NCBI RefSeq assembly: GCF_030063135.1
Contig: NZ_JASISO010000005.1
Coordinates: 120,894 to 174,311 of the forward strand
Reading direction: 5' to 3'
DNA length: 53,418 nucleotides
DNA from: Streptomyces sp. G-G2
GTDB taxonomy: Bacteria > Actinomycetota > Actinomycetes > Streptomycetales > Streptomycetaceae
Below are positions 8,733 through 16,324 of this stretch, piece by piece. The notes beneath the pieces are model-generated. The model searched no databases, was not told the origin of the DNA, and worked only from the letters and a program-made list of their open reading frames with translations. The translations under genes and the position numbers were made by a program. The stretch's first letter is position 1, and every line of letters begins with the position of its first letter.

Positions 8733-8942
8733 TCATCGGGCGGTGCCTGTACGGTCAGCCGCGCCGCCATCTGCTGAGATCGGCCTGTGGTGCTTGCGGC
8801 TGCGCCTGCCGATGCCCGGGAGCGTGTCGCTGAAGTGGTGGGCGGCGATGCGGGCGTCGTGCTGGGCGTTGAGCAGGTGGATCAGGCGCATGCCGATGCC
8901 GGTCGCGAGGAGGATGACCGCGATGAGGATGACGGCGTCCAT
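8733..8942 (-). CDS. Small single-span membrane protein
   Basis: I start at the ATG at 8942 (MDAVILIAVILLATGIGMRL), five bases after the stop of the upstream DUF5994 gene, with AGGTGAG as a ribosome site. An upstream in-frame ATG at 9020 would overlap the upstream gene by over 70 bp. The 69 residues comprise one N-terminal transmembrane helix and a basic cytoplasmic tail (RRSRKHHRPIS). Translational coupling to the DUF5994 gene is likely. No known function. Confidence 0.6.
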   Translation of the reverse strand: MDAVILIAVILLATGIGMRLIHLLNAQHDARIAAHHFSDTLPGIGRRSRKHHRPISADGGAADRTGTAR

Positions 8943-8947
8943 GGCGC

Positions 8948-9526
8948 TCACCTGTTCGCGTGCCCGGGCACGGGCGGCATGATCGGCCGCTCGGTCGGCT
9001 GTCCGTAGGGTGACATGCATGCTCCGCCTTCGGTCTCCCAGGACTCCTCCCGGCTCCGGGACTCACGTGGGGCGCGTCCGATGGCGGCTTCGTTGGCCAT
9101 CAGTACGCCGGCCGTGAGGATGCTTCCGGGGATCGCGGCGGCGGCCATCAGCCGGGCGGCTGCGGCGGGTTCGGTCTCGGGCGGGATCACCAGCAGGTCC
9201 CAGCGGCCGACGGTGAAGGAGAGCAGGATCAGCTTGTCCGGGTGCTGCTCGGTGAACCATCCGACGTGCAGGGTGTGGCCGTCGACGGTCACGGTGTCCG
9301 GGATGACCGGCCAGCGGGTGGGGTTCACGGTGACGCGGGTGATGCGTCCCCAGGCCGCGTCGAGACCGGCCACCAGGAGCGGAAGCTCGACGGTGAGGTC
9401 GCGGGAGTAGGGCCACAAGGCTCCGTCCAGCTGGCCCGCGAGTGCGGTCTTCGGCGTGAGCGACAGACGCGCCGAAAGCTTGGGGGCGAGGTCGTGCGGC
9501 GTGGTCAGATCGAGAAGCGTGGTCAT
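8948..9526 (-). CDS. DUF5994 family protein
   Basis: 192 residues from the ATG at 9526 (MTTLLDLTTPHDLAPKLSA) with GAGGCAGG upstream. The core (ARLSLTPKTALAGQLDGALWPYSRDLTVELPLL, then WGRITRVTVNPTRWPVIPDTV and GRWDLLVIPPETEPAAAARLMAAAA) matches my memory of the DUF5994 family, common in Streptomyces as small paralogues of unknown role, often near stress genes. There is no signal peptide. The C-terminal Arg/Glu-rich tail beyond residue 150 is variable. It heads a three-gene run with the small membrane protein and the gene at 8394. Function unknown. Confidence 0.75.
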   Translation of the reverse strand: MTTLLDLTTPHDLAPKLSARLSLTPKTALAGQLDGALWPYSRDLTVELPLLVAGLDAAWGRITRVTVNPTRWPVIPDTVTVDGHTLHVGWFTEQHPDKLILLSFTVGRWDLLVIPPETEPAAAARLMAAAAIPGSILTAGVLMANEAAIGRAPRESRSREESWETEGGACMSPYGQPTERPIMPPVPGHANR

Positions 9527-9917
9527 GTCGCGGACCTGCCTCCGGGCCGCCCGTCGGCGGCCCGGTGTTCGGCAATCGCCGGGAACGGCACCCGCATGGA
9601 AGCCGGTGTTCGAAGTGCACCCGGTCCCTTGACTGTACTCGTACACGAGGGGCCCGAACCGATTCACGACCAGGTGATTCGGGTGCACGGCGGCGCGCAC
9701 CCCCGGGAGTAACGTGAACGCACGGGCGCGGCGGCATACCGCCCGACCATGATCATGCCCGCGCTTCACGGGGCGGCGGCCCACGCCACGGTCCGGATCC
9801 GGCGCGGCGAGGACGCGCCTCCTGGACCCGGCTTGAGCTGAGCGGCGACCGGCCCCACCGCCCCTGGCGGCTCCCGCCGCCCCCGTCCCCGGGAAGATCA
9901 AGAACGTACAGAACCGA
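9527..9917. other. Gene-free stretch upstream of DUF5994 gene
   Basis: No gene is supported here. Frames on both strands are low-complexity Arg/Pro. Near 9635-9650 the short palindromic element TCGTACACGA appears upstream of the DUF5994 gene and could be a control site, but this is weak. Confidence 0.3.
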
Positions 9918-10580
9918 TCAGAAGGCGCCCCCGACCGCGTGCCGCGCGCCCGTGGCCGTGGTGGTCGTCGCCTCGTAGGTGTCGCTGCCCGCGTCGCGCC
10001 CGCCCGGGGCGTGGTTGTACTGGGTGGCGAAGACGTGCCGGCCCGCCGGGACGGTTCTGCCTGCCTTCAGGGTCCACCGGTAGACCATCGCGTCGCCGGT
10101 CTGGCGGACACTCACCTCGAAGTCGTCCCCCGGCAGGGTCTGCCAGGTGCCGGTGGTCGCCACACCGCCGGTCTGGGCGATGCGGATCTCGAGGGTGAGG
10201 GCGGCGAGCGGTTCACGGCTCTGGAGGGTGATGTTGCTCTGGGCCCAGTAGCCGTTGCTGTGCGGGTCGACGGAGCCGTCGGACCACAGCGGCCCGCTCT
10301 CGGTGCTCAGGACGCCGGTGTCGTCGGGCGCCGTCGCCACCTGTCGGCCGTGCCCGTCGTGGCTCAGGGCGGACTTGACGGTGAGGACACCGCCCACGAG
10401 GGCCGCGCCGACGGCGACCGTGGCGAGGGTGACGCGGCTCCAGGACACCGCCCGCGTCTGCTGACGGGCGCGGGAGGCGCCGGCGCCGGACATGCCGTGC
10501 CGCACACGCGCGAGCATCCGCTCCCGGTCCGGCTCGTGCGCCTGTGCGGCTTCCCGCAGCTTTCCTTCCGCGTCGTTCAC
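9918..10580 (-). CDS. Putative membrane anti-sigma factor paired with SigE-family sigma
   Basis: 220 residues from a GTG at 10580 that overlaps the sigma gene's stop (GTGA), so the two are translationally coupled. Residues 1-45 are a charged cytoplasmic segment (NDAEGKLREAAQAHEPDRERMLARVRHG). Residues about 48-68 form a single membrane helix (VTLATVAVGAALVGGVL). The remainder is an extracellular beta-rich domain with YWAQSNITLQSREPLAALTLEIRI and GDAMVYRWTLKAG. The topology and coupling fit an anti-sigma factor that holds the sigma factor at the membrane. No zinc-binding ZAS motif (HxxxCxxC) is visible, so if it is an anti-sigma factor it is not of that class. The role is inferred from context. 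Confidence 0.7.
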   Translation of the reverse strand: MNDAEGKLREAAQAHEPDRERMLARVRHGMSGAGASRARQQTRAVSWSRVTLATVAVGAALVGGVLTVKSALSHDGHGRQVATAPDDTGVLSTESGPLWSDGSVDPHSNGYWAQSNITLQSREPLAALTLEIRIAQTGGVATTGTWQTLPGDDFEVSVRQTGDAMVYRWTLKAGRTVPAGRHVFATQYNHAPGGRDAGSDTYEATTTTATGARHAVGGAF

Positions 10581-11119
10581 CGGCTCCTCCCTCCCGCGAG
10601 TTCTCCGACGGCCCGCGGGCCGAGCAACTTCTGCAGTTCCGCCATGCCCTTGGAGGTCTGGCTCTTCACCGTACCGACCGAAATGCCGAGGGCGAGCGCC
10701 GTGTCCTTCTCCGAGAGGTCCAGTGCGTGGCGCAGGACCACACAGGCCCGTTTGCGAAACGGCAGCCTGGCCAGGGCCCTGCGTACGTCCAGGGCGGCGG
10801 CGACGTCCGGTGCGTCCGCCTCCTCGGAGCGGTTCGACCAGAAGAGGACGACCCGCCTGCGCTCACGCACCGCCGCACGGATCCGCGTACGGGCCATGTT
10901 GGCCACGATCCCGCGGGCGTAGGCGAGGGGGTGGTCGGCGCGGCGCACCCGGTCCCAGCGGTGCCACACCGCGACGAGGGCGTCCGCGGCCAGGTCGTCG
11001 GCATCGTCCGGCTCGCCGATGAGCATGCAGGCCAGCCGGGAGAGTTCGGCGTGGTGTCGTTCGAAGAAGGCGTGGAACTCGAGGGAGGCGTTGTCGTGGA
11101 TCTCCTGGACGGGGGCCAT
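10577..11119 (-). CDS. SigE-family ECF RNA polymerase sigma factor
   Basis: An alternative sigma factor of the small SigE-like actinobacterial ECF group. I start at the ATG at 11119 (MAPVQEIHDNASLEFHAFFERHH), preceded by GGAGAG; ATGs further upstream have no ribosome site. Region 2 reads LSRLACMLIGEPDDADDLAADALVAVWHRW with the usual acidic turn and YARGIVANMARTRIRAA. Region 4 reads LPFRKRACVVLRHALDLSEKDTALALGISVGTVKSQTSKG. It is coupled to the membrane protein gene at 9918, its likely regulator. The secreted pectate lyase and GH12 genes just upstream, on the same strand, may be targets or merely neighbours. Confidence 0.9.
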   Translation of the reverse strand: MAPVQEIHDNASLEFHAFFERHHAELSRLACMLIGEPDDADDLAADALVAVWHRWDRVRRADHPLAYARGIVANMARTRIRAAVRERRRVVLFWSNRSEEADAPDVAAALDVRRALARLPFRKRACVVLRHALDLSEKDTALALGISVGTVKSQTSKGMAELQKLLGPRAVGELAGGRSR

Positions 11120-11195
11120 GCTCGACTCTCCGTTCGATGTGCCCATGTCATGCCGTGAGTCGGCGACGGTAGCAGCCATGTCGGCGAACCGTGTT

Positions 11196-12575
11196 TCACG
11201 GAGTACGGACGGCAGGTCCGGCGAGACCACCGGACGCGGTCAGTACGCCGGCGCCCGCCGCCCGGCCGAGCGAGCCGGGGAGCGCGGCGGCGGAGGTCTC
11301 CAGCCCGGCGGACAGCGCGGGCCGCCAATTCACCGTCGGCCGGATCTGCTTGCCCGGGTTCGCGGCGTTGTAGGCGGCGACCAGATCGGCGCCCCGGCCG
11401 TTCACGAGGTTTCCGGTGCCCGCCAGCGCGCCCGTGCCGTCGCCGGTCAGCAGCCGGGAGACCTTCCCGTCCTCAGGGAGCGTCCAGTGGTTGTACTCGG
11501 CCACCACCTGGGCCCGCGCGCGGGAGCTGATGGAGTAGCTGAAGGCGTAGCCGTGGCTGTCGGCCGTCTCGAAGAGGTTGTTGTACAGGTGGATCTGTCC
11601 GACGCGGGCCAGCGGGGCGCGCTGCACGGTGCCCTGGAAGACGTTGTGGTGCAGGGTGACGCGCAGCTTGGTGTCCTTGTCGCTGCTGCCGATGAGCATC
11701 GTCTTGTCGTGGTCGGTGAACCGGTTGTACGAGACCGTGACCAGGTCGGAAGCGTTGGTGATGTCGAGCGCCCCGTCGTGGACCTGGTACTCGCGCCCGA
11801 AGTAGCGGGGGTTGCCGCTGTCGAAGCGGGGGCTGTCGGTGAACGTGTTGTGGTCGGCCCAGACATGGGTGGCCGCCCGCAGGGACAGCGCGTCGTAGGC
11901 GGAGTTCCAGTTGCCGTCCGAACCGTCCGTGGGATCCCACTGGGGGAAGCAGTCGCGGACGTCGGTGAGGGCGAGGTTGCGAACGATGGCGTTGTCCGCG
12001 TCCTTGATCTGGAGGCTGCCGCCCGTCAGTCCGGCGCCGGTTCCGGGCACGCCGACGATCGTGGTGTTCGACGGCACCTTGAACACGATCCGCGCCGCCT
12101 GCTTCTTCTGCGCGGCGGCCCGGGCCGACTCCTGCGCGCCGGAGGGCACCTTGGAGCGTCCCCAGTGCGCCGGGTCGTAGGTCTTCAGGTAGGAGGCGAG
12201 CGAGTAGCCCGTGCCCTTGGCGTAGTCCTCGCAGCCCAGGGATCGGCCGTCGTCGTCGGTGTTAGCGTCGATGGAGCCCTTGACGCGGATGATGCGGGGC
12301 GTCGACCCGGAGCCGTTGTCCAGCGCCTTGGCCAGCTCGGCCCGGGTGGAGACGGTGAACACCCGCGAGGCGCCGGCCGCCGAGCCGCCGGTGGTGCCCT
12401 TGCCGCTCGCCGCCCACCCGTCGCGTGCCGGGAGTGCGGCGTGCGCGAGGTCGGGGGCGGCGTGCGCGCTCATCGCCAGGGGGAAGGCGCCGAGTGCGAC
12501 CGCGGCGGCGGCGGATGCGGCGACGAGGAGAGCCGTGCGGCGGGTACGGGGGCGACGGTGCGAGGGAGCAGACAT
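11196..12575 (-). CDS. Secreted pectate lyase, polysaccharide lyase family 1
   Basis: This enzyme cleaves polygalacturonate by beta-elimination outside the cell. The start is the ATG at 12575 (MSAPSHRRPRTRRTALLVA) with AAGGAAC upstream. A signal peptide of about 40 residues ends near MSAHAAP. The body is a right-handed beta-helix typical of PL1: IRVKGSID, NTTIVGVPGTGAGL, NAIVRNLALTDV, HVWADHNTFTDS, then DGALDITNASDLVTVSYNRFTDHDKTMLIGSS with calcium-binding aspartates, and RVTLHHNVFQGTVQRAPLARVGQIHLYNN with the catalytic RxPxxR arginines. At 459 residues the length is normal. It lies 57 bp downstream of the GH12 gene, suggesting a plant-polymer operon. Confidence 0.93.
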   Translation of the reverse strand: MSAPSHRRPRTRRTALLVAASAAAAVALGAFPLAMSAHAAPDLAHAALPARDGWAASGKGTTGGSAAGASRVFTVSTRAELAKALDNGSGSTPRIIRVKGSIDANTDDDGRSLGCEDYAKGTGYSLASYLKTYDPAHWGRSKVPSGAQESARAAAQKKQAARIVFKVPSNTTIVGVPGTGAGLTGGSLQIKDADNAIVRNLALTDVRDCFPQWDPTDGSDGNWNSAYDALSLRAATHVWADHNTFTDSPRFDSGNPRYFGREYQVHDGALDITNASDLVTVSYNRFTDHDKTMLIGSSDKDTKLRVTLHHNVFQGTVQRAPLARVGQIHLYNNLFETADSHGYAFSYSISSRARAQVVAEYNHWTLPEDGKVSRLLTGDGTGALAGTGNLVNGRGADLVAAYNAANPGKQIRPTVNWRPALSAGLETSAAALPGSLGRAAGAGVLTASGGLAGPAVRTP

Positions 12576-12632
12576 GTGGAGGTCGTTCCTTGCCTGGGGG
12601 GAGGGAGGAGGGAGGCGGTACGGCACTGGGTG

Positions 12633-13442
12633 TCAGCCCACGTTCACCGAGTAGGCGGTGGTGTCCAGCTGCGCCTTGCCGGTGAAGACCTCCGTACCGG
12701 CCTCGACTCCGCTGAGGTAGTCGGTCCGGTCCACGAGCCCCCGGCGGACGAGGGCTTGGAGGAAGTCGTCCAGATCCAGGCTCGCGGAGGTGGTGTTGCC
12801 GACCCGGACGAAGGAGTAGACGTGCCAGCCGATGTCACCGACGTACAGGTCCCAGGCCGCGCCGCCGATCTCCAGCCGCTCGCGCTTGGTGCCCAGCGGG
12901 CCGGCCCCGCCGTCCTTGGCGAGCCAGACCATCACCTCGTGCTTGGGCCTGCTCCGCCAGTCCGTACGGTCCGAGTCGTGCAGCCAGAGGTCGTAGGCGA
13001 CGTCGTACACGCTCTCCTTGGACTCCGTCACCTTGTACGACCAGGCCGTCCGCACGGGTTTCTGGTCCGACACCCGCACGGGCAGCCCGGTCTGCGCCAC
13101 CTTCCAGCCCCAGTGCCACCCGAGAACGCTGCTCGCGTACGACTTGACCGCGTTCGGGTCGCCCGACCATTCGTAGTTCGTGCCCCATCCGATGGTTGAA
13201 CCCGACGTGTACGTGTCCCAGGCGCAGCTCCAGCCCTTGCCGTTCTTCGCGCCCCACGTGTTGTTGTTGATCCAGTACTTGCCCATCGGGATCGACTCGT
13301 TCGGCGCGCAGCCACCCGTCGCGCTCGCACGCCCGGCCGGGGAGGCCACGGTGTAGGCGGCCTCGGCGCCCAGCGCGGCCAGGGCGAGCGCTCCGGCGGT
13401 GAAACGCCTGCGGGTGGGTCGGTGACGTCCACGTGCTGCCAT
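12633..13442 (-). CDS. Secreted GH12 endo-beta-glucanase
   Basis: GH12 enzymes hydrolyse beta-1,4-glucan or xyloglucan with retention of configuration. The start is the ATG at 13442 (MAARGRHRPTRRRFTAGAL) with AAAGG upstream. The RRRFTAGALAL segment suggests Tat export. The mature region has YWINNNTWGAKNGKGWSCAW and TNYEWSGDPNAVKSYASS, characteristic of GH12. The nucleophile Glu lies in HEVMVWLAKDGGAGP and the acid/base Glu probably in GTEVFTGKAQL near the C-terminus. At 269 residues it has the catalytic domain only, with no cellulose-binding module. It is followed by the pectate lyase gene on the same strand. Confidence 0.93.
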   Translation of the reverse strand: MAARGRHRPTRRRFTAGALALAALGAEAAYTVASPAGRASATGGCAPNESIPMGKYWINNNTWGAKNGKGWSCAWDTYTSGSTIGWGTNYEWSGDPNAVKSYASSVLGWHWGWKVAQTGLPVRVSDQKPVRTAWSYKVTESKESVYDVAYDLWLHDSDRTDWRSRPKHEVMVWLAKDGGAGPLGTKRERLEIGGAAWDLYVGDIGWHVYSFVRVGNTTSASLDLDDFLQALVRRGLVDRTDYLSGVEAGTEVFTGKAQLDTTAYSVNVG

Positions 13443-13634
13443 GGGGGTGGGGCCTTTCGCTCGGTGACCTTGCACCCCTCAGTCGCCGCCGGTGCCCGAT
13501 ACGTTGCCGTGATCCACGCCACTGCGCGAGCGTGGATCCGGAGCGTGCGGGAGGGTCGGCCGAGCAGGGGCCGACCTCCGCGCAGGCTGACGCGGCAGTA
13601 CCTCGCCGCCCCGGCCCCCGCCGCGCCACGACGC

Positions 13635-13673
13635 GTCGGCGCCCGGCAGGAGGAATTCCTGCCGGGCGCCGAC
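13635..13673. terminator. Perfect hairpin downstream of ridA
   Basis: Two 17-base arms (13635-13651 and 13657-13673) are perfectly complementary around a 5-base loop GGAAT. There is no U-tract, as is usual for Streptomyces terminators. It lies past the end of the ridA gene and before the GH12 promoter. Confidence 0.75.
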
Positions 13674-13684
13674 TGCCCGGCCGC

Positions 13685-13735
13685 GGGGGACCGGGGGACT
13701 GTGGACTGGGGGGCCGGGGGGCCGGGGGGCCGGGG
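13685..13735. repeat. G-rich tract with GGGGGGCC tandem repeats
   Basis: Six G-runs of 4-6 bases occur in 51 bp, including three tandem copies of GGGGGGCC (13708-13731), ending exactly at the ridA stop codon. The plus strand could fold into a G-quadruplex; slippage-prone. Confidence 0.6.
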
Positions 13736-14155
13736 TCAGCCGATCACGGCCTGGGCGTCGATCTCGACCAGCATCGGCTCCTGCGGAAGCTCCACGAAGA
13801 TCGTCGTGCGGCAGGGCTTGACCCCGCCCGCCGTGATGTTCTCGTCGATGAACTGTGCGTAGACCTCGTTCATCAGGGGGAAGTCGGATCGCTTGGTGAG
13901 GTAGACGCGGAACATCACCACGTCCTCGATGGTGGCGCCGCCCGCCTCGACGATGGCCTTGACGTTCTCCAGGGTGCGCCGCGTCTGGGCCTTCACATCC
14001 CCGTGGTGCAGGTACTCGCCGGTCGCGGGGTCCTGCGGCCCCTGGCCGGAGACCTGGAGGATGGGGCCCTTGCGCACTCCCTGGGAGAACATCCAGGCGG
14101 GCGCGGGGGCGCCGTCGGTGCGGACTTCGGTCTTGGCGGTGGTGCTGTCGCTCAC
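13736..14155 (-). CDS. RidA family enamine/imine deaminase
   Basis: RidA proteins hydrolyse reactive enamine/imine products released by PLP-dependent dehydratases. The start is a GTG at 14155 (VSDSTTAKTEVRTDGAP) preceded by GAGGAGAC; longer in-frame readings are proline-rich non-coding. The 139 residues contain the family signature: FSQGVRKGPILQVSGQGPQDPATGEYLHHGDVKAQTRRTLENVKAIVEAGGATIEDVVMFRVYLT and the C-terminal KPCRTTIFVELPQEPMLVEIDAQAVI with the catalytic Arg. It is in line with the IclR and sugar-kinase genes and divergent to an operon containing a PLP deaminase-like enzyme. This suggests it clears the enamine that enzyme makes. Confidence 0.92.
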   Translation of the reverse strand: MSDSTTAKTEVRTDGAPAPAWMFSQGVRKGPILQVSGQGPQDPATGEYLHHGDVKAQTRRTLENVKAIVEAGGATIEDVVMFRVYLTKRSDFPLMNEVYAQFIDENITAGGVKPCRTTIFVELPQEPMLVEIDAQAVIG

Positions 14156-14225
14156 GGTGTCTCCTCGTACGGAATGGGGGTGAGGGGGTGGGGGAACGGA
14201 AGGGGGCGGGGGACGGGGCGCGCTG

Positions 14226-14978
14226 TCAGGAGGCGGCCGGCGGGGAGCCCGCGTCGGCCGAGATGGCACGGGTGGCTGCCAGCAGCCTGGGCAGCAGCTC
14301 CAGCACCCGCTCGTACGGCAGCACCACGTCCGGCACCGAGATGGAGGCCGCCGCGACGGCGCGTCCGGAGGCGTCCCGGATCGGGGCCGCGATGCAGTTG
14401 ATGAAGGACTCGTGCTCGGCGTGGTCCTCGGCCCAGCCCTGGGCGGTCACCTTGTCCAGCTCGGCGAGGAGGGCCTCGGGGCTGGTGATCGTGTGGGGGG
14501 TGTGGACGGTGAACTCGACGCCCTCGACCACCCGGCGCCGTTCGGCCTCCGGCAGGTCGGCGAGGAGCACCTTGGCGACGGCCGTGTTGTGCAGGGCCGC
14601 GCGCAGGCCGATCCGGGAGTACATGCGCACGGGGTGCCGGGAGTCGTACTTGTCGATGTAGACCACCTCGCCGCCCTCGTACGCCGCGAGGTGCACGGTC
14701 TGGCCGGTCTCCGCGTTGAGTTCGGCCAGGTGCGGCGCGGCCGTGTGGCGGATGCCGCGCTGCTCCAGGGCCAGACTGGACAGGGCGAACAGGCCCGCGC
14801 CCAAGTGGTAGCGGTAGCCCGCGTCCCGGTAGACGAACCGCGCTTCCTCCAGGCTCTGGAGCAGCCGCAGCGCGGTGGTCTTGTGCACGTCGAGCACGTG
14901 CGCGAGCTGTTCGAGGGAGCGGTCGCCCTCGCCTAGCTCGGTGAGGAGGCGCAGGGCACGGGTGACGGTCTGACTCAT
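14226..14978 (-). CDS. IclR family transcriptional regulator
   Basis: 250 residues from the ATG at 14978 (MSQTVTRALRLLTEL). The N-terminal winged helix is LEQLAHVLDVHKTTALRLLQSLEEARFVYRDAGYRYHLG. The C-terminal effector domain includes GQTVHLAAYEGGEVVYIDKYDSRHPVRMYSRIGLRAALHNTAVAKVLLA and INCIAAPIRDASGRAVAAASISVPD, the usual IclR core. The closest functional analogues I know with this gene context are KdgR-type regulators that sense 2-keto-3-deoxygluconate. It is 23 bp downstream of the kinase gene and so probably co-transcribed. It is likely to act on the divergent promoter region at 16121-16324, which holds two palindromes. Confidence 0.92.
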   Translation of the reverse strand: MSQTVTRALRLLTELGEGDRSLEQLAHVLDVHKTTALRLLQSLEEARFVYRDAGYRYHLGAGLFALSSLALEQRGIRHTAAPHLAELNAETGQTVHLAAYEGGEVVYIDKYDSRHPVRMYSRIGLRAALHNTAVAKVLLADLPEAERRRVVEGVEFTVHTPHTITSPEALLAELDKVTAQGWAEDHAEHESFINCIAAPIRDASGRAVAAASISVPDVVLPYERVLELLPRLLAATRAISADAGSPPAAS

Positions 14979-15001
14979 GGGTCGCGGTGCTCCGGGTCGG
15001 T

Positions 15002-16120
15002 CTATGGAGTGGTCGGCAAGGGGGTCGTCGTCGGCGGGCCGGTCGGCGATGGACTGGTCAGCAGGGGTGACACGATGCCATCCGCCGTGACCGAGGTCGC
15101 CGCCCACTGCTCCCGCGACGCGCCGAGGAGGCGGGTGAGGACCTCGTCGGGCGCCGGTACTCCGTGGTCCTCGTGCGCGATGAGCGCGGCGGCGGCGCTG
15201 AGGTGGCCGAGCCGCAGCCTGCTGCGCTGGTCGAGGCCGCGCAGGGTGCCGGCGAGGTAACCGGCGGCGAAGGCGTCGCCCGCTCCGGTGGCCTCCACCA
15301 CCTCCACGGTCAGCGCCGGTTCGGTGACGGCCCGGCCGTCCCGGGTCAGGGCGGTCACGGCGTTCCCGGAGTCCTTGACGACGAGGGTGGCGGGCGAGGG
15401 GAACAGGGCCCGCAGCTCGCGCGGGTCGCCCGTGCCGAAGGCGGCTTCCGCTTCGTCCGCGCCGAGCAGGACGAGGTCCGCGGCGTCGAGCAGGGCCGGC
15501 AGCACTGCGGGGTCGCGGTCGTGCCACAGGGCCGGACGCCAGTTCAGGTCGAAGCTGACGAGGGTACCGGGGCGCCGGCGCTCCGGGGCGAGGAGCGCCC
15601 GCAGCAGAACGAGGCAGCTGTCGGAGAGCGCGGCGGTGATGCCGCTGAGGTGCAGCAGCCGGGCCCCGGCCAGCAGCCGCGCGGCGGCGGGGTCCGCGAG
15701 CAGGGCCGGGCCCAGGGCGGAAGCCGCCGAGCCGGTGCGGTAGTAGTGCAGGCGGCTGCTGCCCGCGCCCAGGTCCCCGAGGTGCCCGGAGCCGCCGGTC
15801 TCCTTGAGGTAGAGGCCGGTCGGCCGGTGCGGGTCGACGGCGACGGCGCTGGTGTCCACACCGCGGGCGCCGACCTCGGCGGTGAGCCGGCGCCCGAAGC
15901 CGTCGTCGCCGACACGGCTGATCCATGCGCTCGGTATGCCGAGGGAGGCCAGCGCGCACGCGACATTGGACTCGGCGCCGCCCACGGACGGCCGGAAGGC
16001 GCCGACGGTGTCGAGCGGGCCGGGGCCGTCGGCCAGCAGGACAGCCATCGACTCGCCCAGGCAGACGGCCTGGACCGGTTCGGCCGCGCGGGGTGCGGGT
16101 GCGGTGTCCTGCCGGTTCAT
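15002..16120 (-). CDS. PfkB family sugar kinase, probable 2-keto-3-deoxygluconate kinase
   Basis: The start is the ATG at 16120 (MNRQDTAPAPRAAEPVQAV) with AGGGAGC upstream; 372 residues, slightly long because of a Pro/Thr-rich tail. PfkB motifs are clear: CLGESMAVLL, FRPSVGGAESNVACALASLG, the di-glycine strand motif, and VEATGAGDAFAAGYLAG with the catalytic Asp in the anion hole. The LHYYRTGSAASAL segment is typical of KDG kinases. The expected product, KDPG, is the substrate of the aldolase encoded at 19266, across the divergent promoter. Assignment as KDG kinase rests on this context and on subfamily look; fructokinase or another sugar kinase is the alternative. Confidence 0.85.
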   Translation of the reverse strand: MNRQDTAPAPRAAEPVQAVCLGESMAVLLADGPGPLDTVGAFRPSVGGAESNVACALASLGIPSAWISRVGDDGFGRRLTAEVGARGVDTSAVAVDPHRPTGLYLKETGGSGHLGDLGAGSSRLHYYRTGSAASALGPALLADPAAARLLAGARLLHLSGITAALSDSCLVLLRALLAPERRRPGTLVSFDLNWRPALWHDRDPAVLPALLDAADLVLLGADEAEAAFGTGDPRELRALFPSPATLVVKDSGNAVTALTRDGRAVTEPALTVEVVEATGAGDAFAAGYLAGTLRGLDQRSRLRLGHLSAAAALIAHEDHGVPAPDEVLTRLLGASREQWAATSVTADGIVSPLLTSPSPTGPPTTTPLPTTP

Positions 16121-16153
16121 CAGTACGTGCTCCCTGGCTTCGAGGCCTTCGAC

Positions 16154-16191
16154 ACTTCGGGCCGTCACCACTTCGGGCCGTCACCACTTCG
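16154..16191. repeat. Tandem 16-bp direct repeats in divergent promoter
   Basis: The unit ACTTCGGGCCGTCACC occurs twice head to tail (16154-16169, 16170-16185) and is followed by a partial third copy ACTTCG. It lies just upstream of the kinase start and may be an operator or a slippage product. Confidence 0.6.
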
Positions 16192-16232
16192 AGGCGTTCG
16201 ACTCTTCGAGGTCTTTTGGGCGTTGCCATCCG

Positions 16233-16243
16233 TTCCGACGGAA
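16233..16243. promoter_or_regulatory. Candidate IclR operator, TTCCG-A-CGGAA
   Basis: A perfect 11-bp palindrome in the 204-bp space between the divergent kinase and deaminase transcripts. IclR-family operators are often short palindromes of this kind, so binding by the IclR protein encoded at 14226 is plausible but untested. Confidence 0.45.
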
Positions 16244-16259
16244 TGCTAGAACCATAACA

Positions 16260-16291
16260 GCAACATACGCAACGAGCGTTGCACATGTTGC
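16260..16291. promoter_or_regulatory. Candidate operator, GCAAC/GTTGC nested palindrome
   Basis: A 32-bp inverted repeat of two 14-base arms (16260-16273, 16278-16291), 12 of 14 matching, around GAGC. Each arm itself carries GCAAC twice or GTTGC twice, giving two nested sites. It lies about 35 bp upstream of the deaminase start, a good place for repression or activation. Confidence 0.55.
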
Positions 16292-16324
16292 AACACACTG
16301 CATCAGCCGTACCGGAGGACCACC

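Noticed and set aside
11019..13199. 726-codon plus-strand frame opposite the sigma, lyase and glucanase genes
   Set aside because: Gly/Val/Arg-rich antisense shadow over secreted enzymes with recognisable active sites.
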